A DNA stretch of 64,000 nucleotides from Ceriagrion tenellum (taxonomy: Eukaryota; Arthropoda; Insecta; Odonata; Coenagrionidae). The notes below the pieces were generated by a model that ran no database searches, was not told the origin of the DNA, and saw only the letters and a list, made by a program, of their open reading frames with translations. The stretch is taken from contig OY720637.1 of NCBI GenBank assembly GCA_963169105.1, forward strand, positions 29,693,925-29,757,924. The letters are read 5' to 3'. Numbering within the stretch: position 1 is the first letter of the stretch; each line of letters begins with the position of its first letter. The position numbers were made by a program, and so were the translations under genes. Shown here one piece after another: positions 47,147-60,009 of this stretch.

Positions 47147-47605
47147 CCCCCTATGTAAGACAATGTAAGAATTTTCCAACCACCCTCGTTAGATATTTGT
47201 ATCTACTCTTCGTAAAATGTTCGCTTTCTGCTGTTTCATCTTCCCATAGAAGCCATCTTACAGCTTTGGGCACTAGATGTAAGAATTCCCCCTATGTAAG
47301 ACATTGTAAGAATTTTCCAACCACCCTCTCCCTCTGTCTTACGTGAAACGAAAATATTTGTATCTACTCTTCGTAAAATGTTCGCTTTCTGCTGTTTCAT
47401 CTTCCCATAGAAGCCATCTTACAGCTTTGGGCACTAGATGTAAGAATTCCCCCTATGTAAGACAATGTAAGAATTTCCCAACCACCCTCTCCCTCTGTCT
47501 TACGTGAAACGAAAATATTTGTATCTACTCTTCGTAAAATGCTCGCTTTCTGCTGCTTCATCTTCCCATAAAGCCATCTTACAGTTTTGGGCACTAGTTA
47601 TCGTA
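47147..47605. repeat. Tandem repeat, 161-bp unit, three copies
   Basis: Copies start at 47147, 47288 and 47449, each opening CCCCCTATGTAAGACA and containing CTACTCTTCGTAAAATG and CCATCTTACAG. The first copy lacks about 20 bp (the CTCTGTCTTACGTGAAAC stretch). Copies 2 and 3 are nearly identical, so expansion is recent. Confidence 0.95.
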
Positions 47606-47867
47606 TAATTATGAACTGTTGGAGTATTACATTCATTAACATTAAGAGCGAAATAGTGCCACGGTTGATGAAGTGGTAAACAATCATAGGATACTTGGGA
47701 AAAAGACACTGGATATTTGGAAACGATACAATGTTTCAAGACGGACAAATATCTTTCGTGAATTGGTTCCAGACCCTCTACCCCCGCCCATGCATGAGAC
47801 AGTATAAGATGGTCCCAACCCCCCCAACCCCAAAAACGTCTTACGTAGTACTTGAATGGGTCCTAAC

Positions 47868-48456
47868 TAGGGATGAGTCGATTCCACTTTTTTCGATTCC
47901 GATTTCGATTCTTTCCAATCGATTCCCGATTCTTATTCCTAATAACTGGTGGGATATTGATATACCAGTAGCGTAAGACTGTTATTTAAATTCAAGTATT
48001 GGCTGAAATAAAATAACAAAGACAACTAAGTCTCTCAGAAAGTATATTTATTAACAATTAGCAAATATATCCTCAGCTTATTGAGGTGGATAAAAAGTAC
48101 AAATTGATAGCCTAAACCCAAAATTAATGAGACAATTATGATGTGATAAATGAAATATGAATTAAATGTTTCATATTTGAATTAAAAATGACAACACAAC
48201 AATACATAACTATATTTTATTTAGGAATTTGAAAAACAAATAGTTTCCAAGTGTAATAAATTAGTTGATTGGTATTTTAGGTTACAACTGTACAACTTTT
48301 TCAAACTGAAGACCTTTAAACGATGAAAATGAAATTTGATTTGAATATTTATCATCTGAAATCGATGGAATCGGAATCGATCTTAGGCGATCGATTCTCG
48401 ATACCGATTCTTTGCCTCAGAATCGAGAATCGACGTTTGGATTCGACTCATCCTTA
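47868..48456. mobile_element. hAT MITE, 589 bp, with perfect 8-bp target duplication
   Basis: Ends TAGGGATGAGTCGA and TCGACTCATCCTTA are inverted repeats. GTCCTAAC occurs exactly at 47860-47867 and again at 48457-48464. An 8-bp duplication and TAGGG start are diagnostic of hAT. Subterminal arrays of CGATTCC/GAATCG motifs sit at both ends. The AT-rich interior has no transposase. Confidence 0.93.
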
Positions 48457-48465
48457 GTCCTAACC

Positions 48466-49060
48466 TATCTTTCTTTTCCTCTCTCTTTCTGCCTCCGTCC
48501 AATCCTCAAATATACCTTTCTCCCTCCTAACATCTCTTCCTGACTCAATCTCACCTCTGCCGCTCCATTCCCTCGCCATTCAGATACTCCACACTCCTCG
48601 ATACACACTCGTTCCCTCCGATACCCTCCTCTCCCACCCCTTCCCGCTGCTTTTTCGTTCCTTTATCGCCCTCCCATCCCACTTTCCCATCAGATCGACA
48701 CACAAACCCCCTCTCCTCTCCTCCGGAGCGATCGATGTTATGGACTGAAGCCACCACACAACGTATTCCTCCCCCCACCCCATGCCATACCCCCACTCTC
48801 ACGTTCTCCGGGTGCGATCTGATTCTCGGGACCCCCGCCGCAAGAGCTTCGGCGCTGCCAACGTTTCTCCTCCCCCCTCCCCTCACGTTCCATCCCCCTT
48901 CTCCGTTCTAACCAGCCCCCCCCCTTGCACTTCTCCGCATCTCGCCCTTCTTTTTTTCGCCCTCTCTCTCTGTCCCTCCCTACCGTTACTATACCACTAT
49001 CCTCTCCTCTCCTCCCCCTCGGACCTCCCTCCATACACCTCCCGAGCGCGTAATGCGCCC
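48466..49060. repeat. Low-complexity pyrimidine-rich tract
   Basis: Strongly C/T-rich on the plus strand (runs of CTCTCC, CCCTCC). Frames open on both strands are compositional. Confidence 0.7.
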
Positions 49061-49069
49061 CCGTGAGCT

Positions 49070-52000
49070 CTCCGTCGTCTCACTCCGGCGCCGGGTCCGT
49101 CCGAGACGGGAACGCTTTTGCCTCGCCGCCTCTATTTGCTTGTGTCATGCGTCGTCTCCGGGACCGCTTGCTGCCGGAAGCTGGCCTACACGCTTCTAAT
49201 ACTTCCCCCGCCGGAATTATGTAGTGAGCGAGCCTTAAGGAAATGATTGGGTAGGGGTTCAAACTTTTTCGCCGACTGTTGTTGGTGCCGGCCTAGTATT
49301 GTGAAAAGTTTCGTGCTGCGCGAATCAGGGAGAAGTAAGCATATCCTTGATTTCTTTTATTCGTGTGGTGTCTTCCGGACCCGTCCTTATCTTCTCAGAT
49401 GGAGGACTGTTGTCACATGTGTTCCCACCTGTCAGTGCACCAATTTGCCTTTGTTCGTCGACGGCTTCGTTCGCCATGCTGAGGATTTTGCGTGAAATAC
49501 CGAATCTAACTCCTTCCCGCTTGTGGTGACCACCTGACACCTGGCCCACTCTTCCATTCGGGGGATTTTAGTCACCTGTCCGATTCGAGTGTCTGTGATC
49601 TGTCTTTATAGAGGATCCGCTTTGGTCCTCTTGACGAACTTGACGAGAAAATCATACCGTGTAGCCTCACCTGTGTGGTTTCCACCGGACTTGGCCTCGC
49701 ATTCTGCGCGGAAGACTTGTTGGAACTTGTCGATCTCGATGGTCTTCGATCAGTCAATCCTGAGGCTCGCCCTTGGTCCTTGCTCACTGCCGGGACATCG
49801 CCGTGCGAGGACGACGCGAGAGAATTTGTGAGCCCGGACAGGCCTCGGATTGACCGAACGTCCTCCGAGTGACCATGCGGAAGGTGTTGACTCTCTCCCG
49901 GCGGCGGCCCATGAGTCCGCCCGGTCTCGGTCGCCTGCGCGGGCTGCCGTGATTGAGATACCCTGGGGTTCTCTCTCGTGTTGCCACTGCTGGAGAGGAA
50001 ACGGACTATCCAGTGTGGCCGTAGGATGTCGCGTTGGTTTCCCATCGACGAGAGGAAGCCAAGTCGGTTGTTTTGCGGGGACGCCAGCCGAATTTAAAAA
50101 GGCGCAAACAAAGTTGCCTTCCCCGACGGCTGCTGCGGTTTTGAAGTCACCGCCGTGGGCCTGTTGTGTTTTTATCGCTTGTGAGTGTCGCCTCTTGAAA
50201 AGATAACATTTTAGTCTGTCGAGAGTATCGGTTGGTATCCAAATTTCTTCTTGCCAGTCATTAGGAGGGAGTTGTGGAGTGAGTTTCTCTCGGGTGAGCC
50301 CATGACATTACAGTGGTGGATTTTTCGTTTGTATGTGGATTTGCTCGCACCTCAACGTCCTGGCTGCTAGTTGAGGATATGCCTACACGTTCCGGGTGGT
50401 CGTCGGAAAGTTTGGATTCCCGCGTTTATGTGAGCCCATGTTTACATTCCTCCGGCCGGCCGGTAAGAGAACAAGAGGCTTCAACGCTCCTGGATTATCC
50501 CATCCGTTCGTAATTAATTCCTCCGCCCATCGCACCTGAGTCATCGGAAGGTTTCAATGGTTTATCGCCTTCCTCTCTCCTCAAACCACGCATGCCTACA
50601 CTCCTGAAGGCTCGATGGGAACTTAGACGATGATAGCTGGGTGAGAAGTGAAAGGGAGGAACAGTTGAACACTTCTCGATAACAGCTGAGGAAGCAAAAA
50701 AATATCTAATGTTTTATTCCGTAAGAGATACAAACTGAACGTCAGGTGATAAGGCTCTATATCAATTTCGTTATTTTCTTGTGCACGATGCTGACTTTGA
50801 TGTGAGCTTGAGCTGTTTCCGTGTGTTATTTTTTCATTCTCGCATCGCACAGTTGACTCGTTGTGTCACTCGAGCATCCAGCTGCGTCACGAAGTATGAA
50901 ATGTGCCCGAGTTAGGAGGGAGTTGTGTGCGAGGAGTGTTTCGAAAAACAAGTGAAGGGTAGACGACTGTTTTGTTGTGAAATTAAAATAATAATAAACA
51001 AATCGTGTGCTGTTGAAAAGGAAAACAGTCGGCGACTTTGCAAGGGGTTTGAGAGCTTCCTCGCTTTATTGTTAATTTTTGTGTAAAATCTCTTTTTTTT
51101 ATCTTTATGCTGAACCTTCTTCACATCCCCAATTATTTGGTGCTATTGTGAACCCAGGTGTGTTAATACTTTTTAACCTTGTGTGCGTGTGATTGTGTGG
51201 GCAAAGTTTGGATTTCGCGTGATAGTTTATGTTCTTTTGGATGATGCATTAAGTGCGTAGTAAGGGAATACGAGTGAGTTACGGGATTAGGAGATTGAGA
51301 TACAGTCGCTGTGGCTACGGGATTGAATAAGATTGCAGCGCCCATCATTATTTCCCTTGAATCTCCTCGGAATCCTGTCCTGTGAAAGATAAATCAAATC
51401 ACCAGCTGGTTTTTTTCCTTCGCCCTCTTTTTTTTCGACTCGAGTGCTTTCGGATTACTTCGCGGCGCCCCTGTCGCCTGCGGCGTCCCATCAATGCTTT
51501 ATGGATGTCCCGCAGCCGCGTTCGACAGGTGTGCCCAGAGCTCAGCGCGTGATTTAAGAGAGTGCAAGCCGTGAGTTTTGTCTTTGTTCGGCGGGAACAC
51601 TTCCTCCCAATCAGGTTCTTCCGGTAGAGCGTTGAAGAGCTGCTCCAATCAAACCGTGTCCCATCTGTTTTTCTCATTCTTCGCCCCTCAACCCCTTTTC
51701 CCTATTTGCTCTTGTCAATTGGGGCTTCCATCTCAACGTTGCGTGGAACTCGAGACTGGTGACGTCCAAACAAGTTACCATCTTTGATTTTTCATTTTTT
51801 TTCCTCCCAATTTTTCTGGCGACCTTCGTCGAGAGAAATACCGCAGACCCTTCCTCAACCGTCTGTCCCTTGTATCTCTTCTCCTCCTCGTCTTCTTGTA
51901 CTCTTTGCTTTCTTTGCTGAGGAGAGAAAGTCCACACCGAACCGAGAAGTCATTTCATTTGAATTTGTGGACTTGCGAACGCCTTCGCCGCGACAGCATG

Positions 52001-55000
52001 TTGGCGGGCGCCACTCTTCGAGGGTCGAGCAAACATATCGGGAGCGCTCCTCTCAACAAGTGTCGTCTCACCGACTCTTCGAAACAAATACAAGCCCGTG
52101 GCGCCCTCGCTAGTTCGCACTTGGCTTTTCCCACCCCCTCAGCCGATTTCTAAGTATACATTTCTCCCATTCGAATCGACCCCAGCCTCGAGAATATTGT
52201 CGCTTCGCGAGAGTCGAACTACATTTCTTATCCTGTGTGTACATTGAACGCGCGAACGTACATACCGAATCCACCCCGTGTCCGCAGGATTTGTCGCTTT
52301 CCTTTGCCGTCCTCCCCACTCCTTTCCCCTTTGTCTCGTCGCCCATCGTACCCTGGGCGACTTCCCTGGGATTATGTTAACGAGGTTGCCATCACGAAGC
52401 TCAAGGGCCCGTCCTCTCTCCATTCACCTCGTGCCCACCCTCGACAAGGGTTTTATGCCTCGGTTATCTACCGATCAGCGGCTCCGTGAGGCTTAAATGA
52501 AGTGGTTTATTTTGCGTTCTTTTCATCTAGCGTACATCTCATATCTTGATCGAATCCGTGTGATCATTTCGGCAATCCTGTAAGTTCCCAATCCATATAG
52601 CCCTCGAATTAGACAGCATTCTTTTTCTCGGGAACCTCTTCGGTCTACGGGATTTGAATAGTGTGATTAGTTTTGCATTTCATGCATTTTGCATGCACGA
52701 TCGCTCGCTTCGATGCGTTAGTCAGTAGATAGTTCCTCTCAAAAGTTTATTTTTTGACTATTTTTGTGCCGGGAATCACAGTACTTGGAGCATTAAACGG
52801 AGCGGTTAATTTTACTCGCTTTCCCTCTGCCAATCTTGAATCGTAGTCGGTCGTGAACAAACTTTTGGTTTTTCAGGGTATCGATGTGGTCGCTCAAATA
52901 TATTTGCTGAAAACCTCTTTCATTTTTATTGTCTTCCTTCGGTGCGTTCTCTACAATTTCTCCCCGTTGTATTTTTTATCCTGAGGTCTTTTCCTTATTG
53001 CAATCGTCCCCTTTATCTATCAAATCTTGCCATTAATTTCCGGCTCCTTTGTCGCGTGCAGACCTCGGCACACTCCCTCCAATTCATCCTCCACTTCACC
53101 CCTTCATTCTGCCCAACTGTCTCCCTCTGTAGCGAGGACGTAATTTCCACTCGCCCTCCGACTCCCTTACACTCAGCCCAGCCTCTCCCAACCTGCTGGT
53201 CCCTTGGCCACATTCCCCTCAAGTCTTGTTAATCCCCCCCCTCTTCTCCCTCCCCCTTCCCTATCAGCCCCTTACCCTTTCATTCTCGACGGCCCCTACT
53301 TTATATCCACCCTCGTGGGGGAAATGCCTAACCCCTCTTTTATTTTATAGTGCGGCCGACTTCAACATACGCGTCACTGAGCCGTGTCGCTGAATTAGGT
53401 TGCGGCGACCTATAATACCATACTCAGATTCCTTTCAATTGACATACATATATAGAGAGAGAGACACTGCTTCCGTACCTCTCGATATATTTCACCCTCC
53501 TCTTGCTCCCTTGCCATATAGCCTTCTCTATCATTCGCCCAGAGGTTTTTTTTAAAGGCCCCGTCTCAGTTTGAGTTGGTTAGCCAAAGACCTCCCCTGT
53601 ACGTTCGTGTCTGTCCTAATGGCTTCGCTTTTATCTCTTCCGCCTCGGCGGTGAGAAGTCCCCCTGCTCTCCTTCCTTTGCCAATTCTCGTTCCTCCAAT
53701 CAGCAACGGCAGCTAAACCCTTAACGGTCCCTCCATTCTGCTGCCCCTAGGCCTTCTCTCAATTTCGCCCTCCGGAGTGCCACGTTCGCCCTTCCCTATA
53801 AGCCTAACAACGCCGCCACCCGTTCGTCTCTTGTTCTATTCTTCCGGGAACCCCTCTTGGGTGCTCGCCCCACTCCTTCCTTCTCTCGCCTAGTGCAGCA
53901 GCAGCACCCGATCCCCTGGTTGGTGTCGGAAGAAACAGTTGATAGTCGCTGAATTGGCCAGCACCTCGCGACGCACGTATTAGCGCGGAAGAGAGTAAGG
54001 AATTAACCCGTGCCTTGATAGCGTTTCGCTCCGGGAGTAATGAAAATTGGGACTCGCGGGGTAGACTTATTCATGGCCGTGCGATCGTTTTATTGTTCGG
54101 CGTAATCGAAATGGTGCGAGATCTACTGTTGAAAATCGTGACGGTTCACTGACGGGTTTCAATTCATTCCAATTTGAAGCACGATACGCCTAAAAGAAAT
54201 ATCCCCGTCGGAAATCACCGGGTTACAAGACGCTTTCCCGGGACTTTATTAAATTTTCGGTAACCTCCTGGCGTAAAAGAAAGGAGTTTGTCGGAATTCC
54301 CCGAGTCCAAAATAATTAAACCCAGCCGTCTCTTCCGTGAATGTAATCCTGGGTTGCTTCGGTTTCCCTTTTGCTTTGAATACATTTCTATCTTCTGGGC
54401 AAATTTTTCACGGAAAGATATCCGAAGAGTGCGGAAATGTAGATTTTTTTACACAAGTTCAGGTCATTATTTTATCCCTGAATACATTACCGAGTGGTTT
54501 TGGGGAAGTAGGGGGTGGAATTTCTTTATTTTTTGGGAAATTTTGAGGGGGTGGTTTCGGGCCCAAAGTGCTCACCTCAGGAACTCATCCCTACACCCAC
54601 CCTCCTACCGCGAGGCCTCCTCATCACGTGTATATATACATATATAAAGAAACTAAAATCCTTTTATTTTTGTGTGTCCCTTCCTCTCCCTATTTTCCGC
54701 GGGTACACACATTTTTCGGTCGGGTCCTCGACGAATCCCTGAAGCACACCCTCTACTTCACTCCTCACCAGTTGACATCCCCATTTCATTCATACGACCC
54801 CTTCCCACACACTGTCTCCTTTTGTCTTCCGTTCGATTGAGATCCGATTTCATAATAATTATAATAGTAATACATATTTGTATTTTTTCACCTTGTCGAT
54901 CGGCAGGGTTGTTTCCTCCACGAGAAGGTGCGGTGTAAAGGGATTAAAGGATAGGGTCTTTTTTCTATTTAAAAAATTGGTTCCTCGGGGTTTTTTTAAG

Positions 55001-57225
55001 AAAAAAAAGGGTCTTCCTCCTCCCTTCCTATCTGTCCTCCCACGCATTCGGGCAAGGGGGTTCCTTTTAAATCCCTGACTCAACCGTCCCGGCCCGAAAC
55101 CCTGGCTTTCCCTCGCCCTAATGCTTCGTGCCCGCAACATCCCTCCCCCCCACAGCCCCGCTCATCTGACCCCCCGCCTCCTCCTCCCTTTCCCATCGCT
55201 TTAAGATAGATAAGATTGAGGAAAAGGGTAACTTGGGGAGTTGAGGTTGTTCCCCTCTTCTTTTTTATACCTTTCCTCTGACCTCACGTTCGCCGTAAAA
55301 CGCGTCCTCTTCGAGTTTCCCCGGATATTCTTTCACTCTCGCTATCCCCCGCTCGTTTCACTCCGGTTCCATCTTTTAAGCTCGAGTGTGGGGAGGGAAG
55401 TATTTTTTCTCCTCGCTCCGAGGGCCGCCAAGAGACCATACTACTACTGCGACCGCTGCACAACTTCTCCCCTCGTTCTCTCAGCGTCGTCAGGTGTCCG
55501 CTTACTCCTCCTTCGCCACCCACTCCGAACGAGGGTGGATCGCAGTTCCCTTGCCCCAGTCTGCACGTATTCCCCCGTGTTTGGTAAAAGGGGTCGGCCC
55601 TGAAACACGTGGGAAGGCGTTCTAGGAAGCAGGGATTGGGATACCCTTCCGAGAGCTGTGGGCGTAATCTCGGTGGCATACTGGGTGTCCCCTTCGACGT
55701 ATTTTGTCTCTGTTCCGTTCTCCCACTCTGTCAAGAAAACTTCAGTGTTGCCACTTAAGGATTGACCAATTAGGCTTGAAACTTTCCAATGGTTAGATGT
55801 TACTCTTTGTGATGATAGAGCTGAAAAATTCGGTAAAGTTGTATTCATTACTCTGAGAAGTACTTTCATGTTCATTGAATTTTAAAATTCGAGAAGCTTT
55901 TGATTGTTGATGAATGTGATCCTGTTAAGCTCTCATAAAGAAGGTTACCAAACTGTATACGTATCGTTGTGATATTCTCTTGTTTAATTTATTAGTCAGG
56001 TTTTGTGACCACAATCTACGACCTTTATCTGACAATTCTTTGTGAATAATCCGAGCACAACCACACTTTTATTATCAATTGTAAAGATTGACGTTCCCCA
56101 TTACGTTGCCTCCCTCGTTAAAGTTCTGTTTTTCCAACGAAGGAAAGTGACGAGAAAAATATTTCTTCGGGTGTTTCGTAATACACTAGCATATTGCTAA
56201 AACAGGAACACTAGCGAAGTCTGTGGGTGTTTGATCGCATCTGAGGACTCACGTTTTTTAGATTCCCTTCCGTGTAAGCTTTCTTTCGAATCAAGGCATC
56301 TTCCCGTCATAATCGGTGTAAGCTTTCCACGTCTTCCACTTTTCCAGTGAGAGTGGGCAATTAAGTGGTCTATCGTCTTGGAGTGAAGAGAGATACTTAT
56401 CGGGTTGTGCGAGTGGATGATTGAGTGTGTTGGTGCATCGTCTTCCCGGAAGCAGTGTATTCTTCCGCAAACTTTTAGCTGAAGATTTTTAAGGATATAG
56501 AAAGAAATAAGAGAGAGAGAGAGAAGTATTTTCGGTAATGATTACGTCGCCGCCATGGATTCCCTTAATGTATCCTTGTTCTCTCATTCGAACTTGGGCC
56601 TCGAGGACCCTCGGGGAAAGAGGAAGGCCTCTAATGTTTCCATTGAGCACAGGATACACTTTCTTCGTCATTATTTTTGAGTGTTCGTAAACATCTGAGT
56701 GTTTTTCTCACCATGGAACAAAATTGCTCTTCTACGTGTAGATGGCCTGTACATGTTTTTCACCCCGTAAACATAGCGAAACGGGTGGAATGGCTTTCGG
56801 ATCGTTTGGCAGTTTTTGTTTGTGGTGTACGAATCAATTTGAGTGTGAGCAGGATGGACTTTCAGTGGCTCGTTTGAGTGAAAGCAGACTTACGAACGTG
56901 GTTCGCGCTATGGAAGAAGATCGGCCTACTGTTACCTGCTACGTCGTAAACCTCGCTGACTGGATAGTTTGATTTTCTGATTGAGTGACTCTGAGGATAT
57001 AGTTATATTTCTTTCGATTCGTCGTTTTTTGTGCGAAAGTCTCCCGCGGTACTTCCTCTCCCAACTTTGCCCTCTTGCACTCTCGCGCTGCTGTGGGCAA
57101 TGGAAATGTTGTGAACTTCCTGAACCACCGCGAAAACGAGGATAATGACTCTCGGATTGAGTGCGGGAAAACTTTGAAAAAGAAAATTTTTTCTTCTTTC
57201 GATCCCTGACTTTTGCCAATTAAGT
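49070..57225. other. Element-poor, pyrimidine-rich region, possible 5' flank of the exon at 57.3 kb
   Basis: No LINE, SINE or TIR element recognised over about 8 kb, unlike the rest of the window. It contains a minus-strand 157-codon serine-rich frame (49572-50045) with a good splice donor inside. Also present are a 16-bp direct repeat TTAGGAGGGAGTTGTG at 50261 and 50912, and short GA and TA simple repeats (53448-53465, 56511-56524). The scarcity of insertions is compatible with regulatory or leader sequence, but no promoter motif can be assigned with confidence. Confidence 0.35.
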
Positions 57226-57262
57226 ATTTTGTTCGGTGCATCGCTCTACTCGCACGCGCACG

Positions 57263-57693
57263 ATGCACAAGCACACCCAGCGGCCTCTGCCCCCGATTCC
57301 CACGGGGGCGTGCTCGCTGCCTTCGACGCCGCCCCCGACGCCCCCGCCCGTGCCCCCCAACAGGCCCTCGCGCCACCCGTCGGCCCCTTCCTCGCCCCCG
57401 GCCATCCCACGGCCGGATCCCATCCGCCGATGGAATTCCTTCCACAGCCACGAGACGCGGGCCTCCAAGTCGTCCTCGCCTTCGGTGTCGCCGGCGCCCT
57501 CGCTGCGGTGTCTCTTCGGATCGGCCGTCTCGGGGCACGCCTTCTCTGCGCTGGGGGCCGCGGGGCTGGTCCGCAACCTCCCCTCGCCCCGCGTGGTGGC
57601 TCTCCGCTCTGAGGGGGGCAGCCCCTCGGCCTCGCCCGCGCCCCCGCCCCGCGCCGCCACCACGTCGCTGCCCCGACGGAGGTTCTCAGTCTG
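57263..57693 (+). CDS. Host gene, first coding exon: proline/serine-rich N-terminus
   Basis: Starts at ATG 57263 with A at -3, after an in-frame stop at 57221-57223, and runs 143 codons plus two bases to a consensus donor (CTG/GTGAGC). Third codon positions are overwhelmingly G or C in this frame only, which picks it from three open plus frames. The protein opens MHKHTQRPLPPIPTG, followed by a run of proline clusters (PPPTPPPVPPNRPS) that could bind SH3 or WW domains. Next come RRWNSFHSHETRASKSSS, a short small-residue hydrophobic stretch (SGHAFSALGAAGLV), and a basic end, SLPRRRFSV. It looks disordered, and RRRFS resembles a basophilic kinase site. I do not recognise the gene. The following exon is not found in the window, so the intron exceeds 6.3 kb. 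An acceptor-like tract ending at 57224 leaves open that this is an internal exon. Confidence 0.75.
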
Positions 57694-58700
57694 GTGAGCA
57701 GACGTGGTCTTTCTTGACGACAGACGAGAGTGTGTATGGGCTGGAGGGAATGGCATTACACTATCTCCCTCCTCGGGGTGATTGAGGGCTTGTTGAGTGT
57801 TTTTGCTCGAAGTAGGGTAATAATTGTGTCGAAATGGAAAAGAAATATCGGTTGACGAGGCTCAGCAAATTTAATTTCCCTTTAAATTATTCTTAAGGTC
57901 ACTGGAGCGGTAATCGTGAATCATTGAGTTTACATTTTAATATATATTTTAAAAAATCACATTTAAAAATACCTGCAAAATAGGAGTTTTTATGAATTAC
58001 CTTCATTGAAACCTACCATAACCGGTTGATCGCCTAATGATAAAATAGATTTGCGTGACATTTTACATATGTCTAATTTATGACAACTAAGGTTACAGGG
58101 GAATAGTACCGATTGATGTTTTTTTCTCAAATCAGTCCTTTTTTAAACGCGTAGCCTTGTGGCGTATGTTATTTATTTCGTAAAAGTTAATTTACATATG
58201 CACCGTATTTCTTATAAATGCAAGGTAGGTCATACATTTCTCATTGTTATAATTGGACTAGCAAATATCAAGGTATCTGTCTGAGTTTAACTTCCGAAAA
58301 CAGAATATGTCAACATAGTTTCGTCTAAAATTCGAGTACGCCAACAAAAACTCTAATTAAAGATGCTTTCATTTTATGTACCTTTTATAATTTTTGACGC
58401 CTTTGTTGACCGGATTTTCATTATTAATAAGTTTATTTCTTCTAAATACAAAGTGATTTCGGAACGGTGACTGAGTATTCTCTTGACTGCCTTAAAAAAT
58501 GTCTGAGTCCTTAGAGAGAGAGTCTGAGGTTTTAAGTTTTTCACTGCCTTTGCTTACTTTATTTTCTTTTTCGAATTTAGTATTTTAAAAGTTTTCTTCA
58601 AAATACTTCTCGGAGCAGTGCGCAGTGGTTTCCTCGTCGTTGCCTTTAAAAATATCAATGAGTCTGACTGGCTATCTTTCTTCATAGGGAGGACTTTTAA
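57694..58700 (+). other. Probable intron start
   Basis: Begins GTGAGC at the donor and turns AT-rich. A short LINE-A 3' remnant (GAAACCTACCATAACCGG) lies at about 57993-58045. Nothing else recognised. Confidence 0.5.
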
Positions 58701-59253
58701 GGTAGTTTGAGCGAAATATCATTTTACCCATAAATCAATGAATTTGGTCTCATTTAAATAAAAAATGCATCACCCTTCCATTTATACCTAAAATTCAACC
58801 CCTTACCACTCTACTTTCGGATTTATTTGCCAGAAAACCAGCCCTTTTACATGGGAAATGGTACGTTTATGCACTCCAGAGAGACATTATTTACAAAATG
58901 AGGTGTTTCTAATACTTAGATGTCGTTAAAAAACTAACAGCGTGTAGTTTGTATGTTTTGTCAACTATATTTGAAAATTAATCTTATTGTCACCGCAGTA
59001 AATTCTTTGGGATCACAATAAACCTACCGTTTCGTTGGAGTTTCAAACGCACCGCGCGAAAAAAATGAGTCAAGTTAAAGACTTATTTAGATATTCTAAT
59101 TTGATTACTTACAATTTCTGTCATATAAAAATGTATAATTGCACCATTAATAATGCAATATTTAATTCGTTTGTCTCACAGTTGGTCAAATTAAAACGTT
59201 CAATTCGAATATGGTCTCTATTTTGACTAGCGAACTATCTCGCTCGGACTACC
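58701..59253 (+). mobile_element. M1 TIR element, full length with intact TTAA
   Basis: 553 bp. Ends GGTAGTTTGAGCGAAATA and TATCTCGCTCGGACTACC, an imperfect inverted repeat of about 20 bp. TTAA is exact on both sides (58697-58700 and 59254-59257). Used here as the reference copy of the family. Non-coding. Confidence 0.92.
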
Positions 59254-59259
59254 TTAAGC

Positions 59260-60005
59260 ATGCGTTGATGTTGAAAAGTATTATTACATGGAGTTAGATC
59301 GAAAAATCATCCATGTGCGTTACCGTTCGGAGTGTGTCGCTTGAAGTCTCTCGCCAAGGACGGCTGAGGATTCTCTCCTTCCTATTTATTCGCTCTCTTC
59401 GCCTCTCCGTGTTGGATGGCTAGCCAGACGTGTAAAACCTCATCCCCCCCTCCCCCTCCATCCGCTCCGTGAGGCTTGGCCTCCCATGCATTACGTGGCT
59501 CTCCCGGGGAACGAGTCGACGGCTCCGTGACCAGCGCCGAAAACTTTTTAAACCTCGAACGGGTTTCGTATATTTAATTTATTTTGACACACTGTTGCCA
59601 AGTACTTCTAAACCTCACCCCACAGGCGTTCATAATTTTTGCCTTCCTCTCTGTTAAATGTTGAACAATTCAAGACTTTTGATGTCTTGCATTATCGACT
59701 GTTTTCGCTATCATCGGTGTCTATGGGCATTTGTGCCGTTAATTTTATTCAAAAGGTCAATCAGTGGGGATTCGGTAATCGTTGCGAACAATGATGACTT
59801 GTATTCTTGTCACTAATCTCTGTTTGTATGAATTAAAAATTTCATTTAATCGTATCAAATTATTTTTAAATTTTAAATCCGTCATATTTAAAAGAAGTAT
59901 TGTTTATTTTTATTTTCAATGTTATTTCAATGCCATATTGCTGACTTCGATTAGTAGATCAGACTTCGATTTTGGTGCCCGGTTTTGTCTGATTTCAATA
60001 TCATC
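59260..60005. other. Unassigned sequence
   Basis: Presumed intronic; no feature recognised. Confidence 0.4.
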
Positions 60006-60009
60006 CTTA

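Noticed and set aside
55284..55875. Overlapping minus frames of 131 and 143 codons
   Set aside because: Antisense of pyrimidine-rich DNA, no domain; compositional.
57213..57785. Long alternative plus frame (190 codons) over the exon, and long minus frames opposite it
   Set aside because: GC-rich DNA lacks stop codons in all frames; only the 57263 frame shows consistent third-position G/C bias and ends in a donor.
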